This document shows positions 62,756-64,000 of a stretch of 64,000 nucleotides of DNA, piece by piece. Location of the stretch: positions 1-64,000 of the forward strand of contig NZ_FPJZ01000012.1 in NCBI RefSeq assembly GCF_900119485.1. The letters are read 5' to 3'. The position numbers were made by a program, and so were the translations under genes. The notes beneath the pieces are model-generated. The model was given only the letters and a program-made list of their open reading frames with translations. It was not told where the DNA came from and did not search any database. Each line of letters opens with the position of its first letter. The stretch's first letter is position 1. Origin of the DNA: Thermoactinomyces sp. DSM 45891 (GTDB taxonomy: Bacteria > Bacillota > Bacilli > Thermoactinomycetales > Thermoactinomycetaceae).

Positions 62756-63679
62756 TCATATTCCCATTGTCATGGCGAGACGCACCCATTTATGCTGATC
62801 CTGGGCAATGCGTCGTAAGGCAATTCTCTCTTGCGATTTCGGCCCTTTATTTTCTGAGACGATTCGTTGAAATGTTTCCCATTCTGGTTCGGCATAATGC
62901 CAACGTTCTAACTTGGAATCATAGTGTAGTGTGGGGTCAGGGATCGTAAGGCCGAGCGACCAGATCCGAGGAATATATTTTGCTAGAAATTTTTGTCGCA
63001 GTTCTTCGTTTGTTTTGGTTCGAATGCGATAATGCAACATTTTCCGAGCGGCTGGAGTTATTTCTAGAGGTCCGAAGAAAAAGAGGAGAGAATACCACCA
63101 ATAATTAAGGGAATCTTGCAACATTTTACGTTGCTTCTCCGTTCCCATCGCTATACTTAAGATTACGTTTTCACCATGCTGCATATGAAAACTCTCTTCT
63201 GCACAGATGCGCTTCAATATACGGGCATACGGGGCATACGAAGTAGAAAGCAGAGATGCCTGATTAATAATGGCGGCTCCATCAATCAGCCAGCCAATTA
63301 AGCCAGCATCCGCCCACGTTCTCGCTTCCATATGAAAAACATTGTGAAATTTAACCTTTCCTTCTACTAAATCATCTAATAGCTCTTCACGCCCTTTTCC
63401 ATAAGGGGCGGCCAAATCCTCTACGATACGGAGCAATAACTGTCCATGGCCCATCTCATCTTGAACCTTAGCCATCAAAGCGAGCTTCCGCCGTAAACTC
63501 GGTGCTTTCGGCACCCATTCCTTTTCAGGATAAACACCCATAATCTCACTCACTGCATGCATATGAATCAATTTAATCAACAAGTGTCGGTAACCATCCG
63601 GCATCCAATCATTGGATTCAATCTTGGCTCCACTTTGCACTCGTTTCACAAATTCTTCTTCCAACCCTAGTGAATCCAC
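62756..63679 (-). CDS. paaA: Phenylacetyl-CoA epoxidase catalytic subunit PaaA
   Basis: About 307 residues from GTG 63679 (AGGGAGG 8 bases upstream; a longer frame to 63745 lacks a ribosome site). Di-iron ligands in the helices KVQDEMGHGQLLLR and ICAEESFHMQHGE. The FFFGP and RTKTNEELRQKFL segments are typical. It epoxidises the aromatic ring of phenylacetyl-CoA. First gene of the operon; a separate reductase PaaE is not visible. Confidence 0.95.
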   Translation of the reverse strand: MDSLGLEEEFVKRVQSGAKIESNDWMPDGYRHLLIKLIHMHAVSEIMGVYPEKEWVPKAPSLRRKLALMAKVQDEMGHGQLLLRIVEDLAAPYGKGREELLDDLVEGKVKFHNVFHMEARTWADAGLIGWLIDGAAIINQASLLSTSYAPYARILKRICAEESFHMQHGENVILSIAMGTEKQRKMLQDSLNYWWYSLLFFFGPLEITPAARKMLHYRIRTKTNEELRQKFLAKYIPRIWSLGLTIPDPTLHYDSKLERWHYAEPEWETFQRIVSENKGPKSQERIALRRIAQDQHKWVRLAMTMGI

Positions 63680-63746
63680 ATTTTTGCCTCCCTTGATCCA
63701 TAAGAGAAACCGATAACCTATGCAATCCACACGATATACGCACAAT

Positions 63747-63778
63747 AAAAAAGCAGGGGATTATAGGACCCTGCTTTT
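63747..63778 (-). promoter_or_regulatory. Hairpin at the paa operon promoter (terminator or operator)
   Basis: AAAAGCAGGG and CCCTGCTTTT are exact complements around TCCTATAATC, with TTTTTT after the stem. It lies directly downstream of the -10 box, so the start point falls inside its first arm. It may be the terminator of an upstream minus-strand gene, or an operator inverted repeat. Confidence 0.5.
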
Positions 63779-63808
63779 AGCATAGACGAACATTCTATTT
63801 ATTGTCAA
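63779..63808 (-). promoter_or_regulatory. Sigma-A-type promoter of the paa operon
   Basis: TTGACA at 63808-63803, an 18-base spacer and TATGCT at 63784-63779 on the minus strand, about 100 bases upstream of paaA. Confidence 0.5.
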
Positions 63809-63878
63809 TATTTCCAACTAGGTCTAAAGTAACATTCCTCTTTTTTCCTTTCATACATACATATAACACCTCTGTACA

Positions 63879-64000
63879 TCACCAAAGGAAATCAGATGAG
63901 TTCTCAATTTGTATAGGAGTAGAATGAATTCTACTAATCAACGAAACGGACCTTTCATACTGTTCACCACACGGCAGAAAGTCACTATATCCAACAAACT
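63879..64000 (-). CDS. Possible C-terminal end of a further minus-strand gene
   Basis: On the minus strand a frame enters from the window edge and reads FVGYSDFLPCGEQYERSVSL, ISRIHSTPIQIENSSDFLW before a stop at 63881-63879. Only about 40 codons are visible and no family is recognisable. The hairpin at 63747-63778 could be its terminator. Confidence 0.3.
   Translation of the reverse strand, partial: FVGYSDFLPCGEQYERSVSLISRIHSTPIQIENSSDFLW

Noticed and set aside
1..64000. CRISPR arrays, prophage and integron sites.
   Set aside because: No regularly spaced short repeats, phage structural genes, integrase or attachment duplications were seen. The only repeats are the secreted-protein array and its leaders.

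Overview
The window comes from an aerobic, endospore-forming Gram-positive bacterium (Bacillota). The evidence is Spo0M, YhbH and PrkA sporulation genes, a YfmM-type ABC-F protein, strong AGGAGG ribosome sites, frequent GTG/TTG starts and AT-rich DNA. A Thermoactinomycetaceae or Bacillaceae relative is my inference; no 16S gene is present. Nearly every gene lies on the minus strand, so operons read from high to low coordinates.

1-8.5 kb is a decayed accessory island. Six tandem paralogues of a small secreted two-cysteine protein lie beside the remains of a two-permease ABC exporter or immunity system. The exporter has been broken by a group IIC intron remnant (inserted just past a terminator, with a damaged reverse transcriptase) and by an IS5-family transposase now fused in frame to a permease tail. 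An IS4-family remnant closes the island. Inside the array lie a 27-codon stub of a C5-cytosine methyltransferase and the N-terminus of another permease.

8.6-14 kb is ordinary: spo0M, a VOC protein, an ABC-2 exporter with a 29-residue coupled membrane peptide, a DM13 lipid- or membrane-anchored protein and uppP.

14.2-33.5 kb looks like an undescribed specialised-metabolite cluster. Its first operon encodes a carrier-protein/citrate-synthase fusion, a stand-alone adenylation enzyme, an aconitase homologue, a protein I do not recognise and a D-2-hydroxyacid dehydrogenase. Together these read as carrier-bound chain homologation. A second operon has two ATP-grasp ligases, an MFS pump, an LLM flavin monooxygenase and an enolase-superfamily epimerase. 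A third has a DMT transporter, HAD phosphatase, amidohydrolase, PurN-like formyltransferase and alpha/beta hydrolase.

33.6-41.3 kb is a housekeeping island (yhbH, prkA, trmL, a putative amidase, ogt, queG, rnhA, type-4 uracil-DNA glycosylase, tRNA-Pro).

41.4-53.4 kb is a second biosynthetic operon: a PLP beta-replacement enzyme, an ATP-grasp/argininosuccinate-lyase fusion, a threonine-kinase-like GHMP kinase and a two-module NRPS. The first three match the known 2,3-diaminobutyrate logic. The NRPS has a complete GNAT-type domain inserted in its second adenylation domain and no thioesterase.

53.8-64 kb holds a small unknown protein, the ABC-F gene and a phenylacetate-degradation operon (paaABCD, EthD protein, two 3-hydroxyacyl-CoA dehydrogenase-type proteins, thiolase, aldehyde dehydrogenase, thioesterase).
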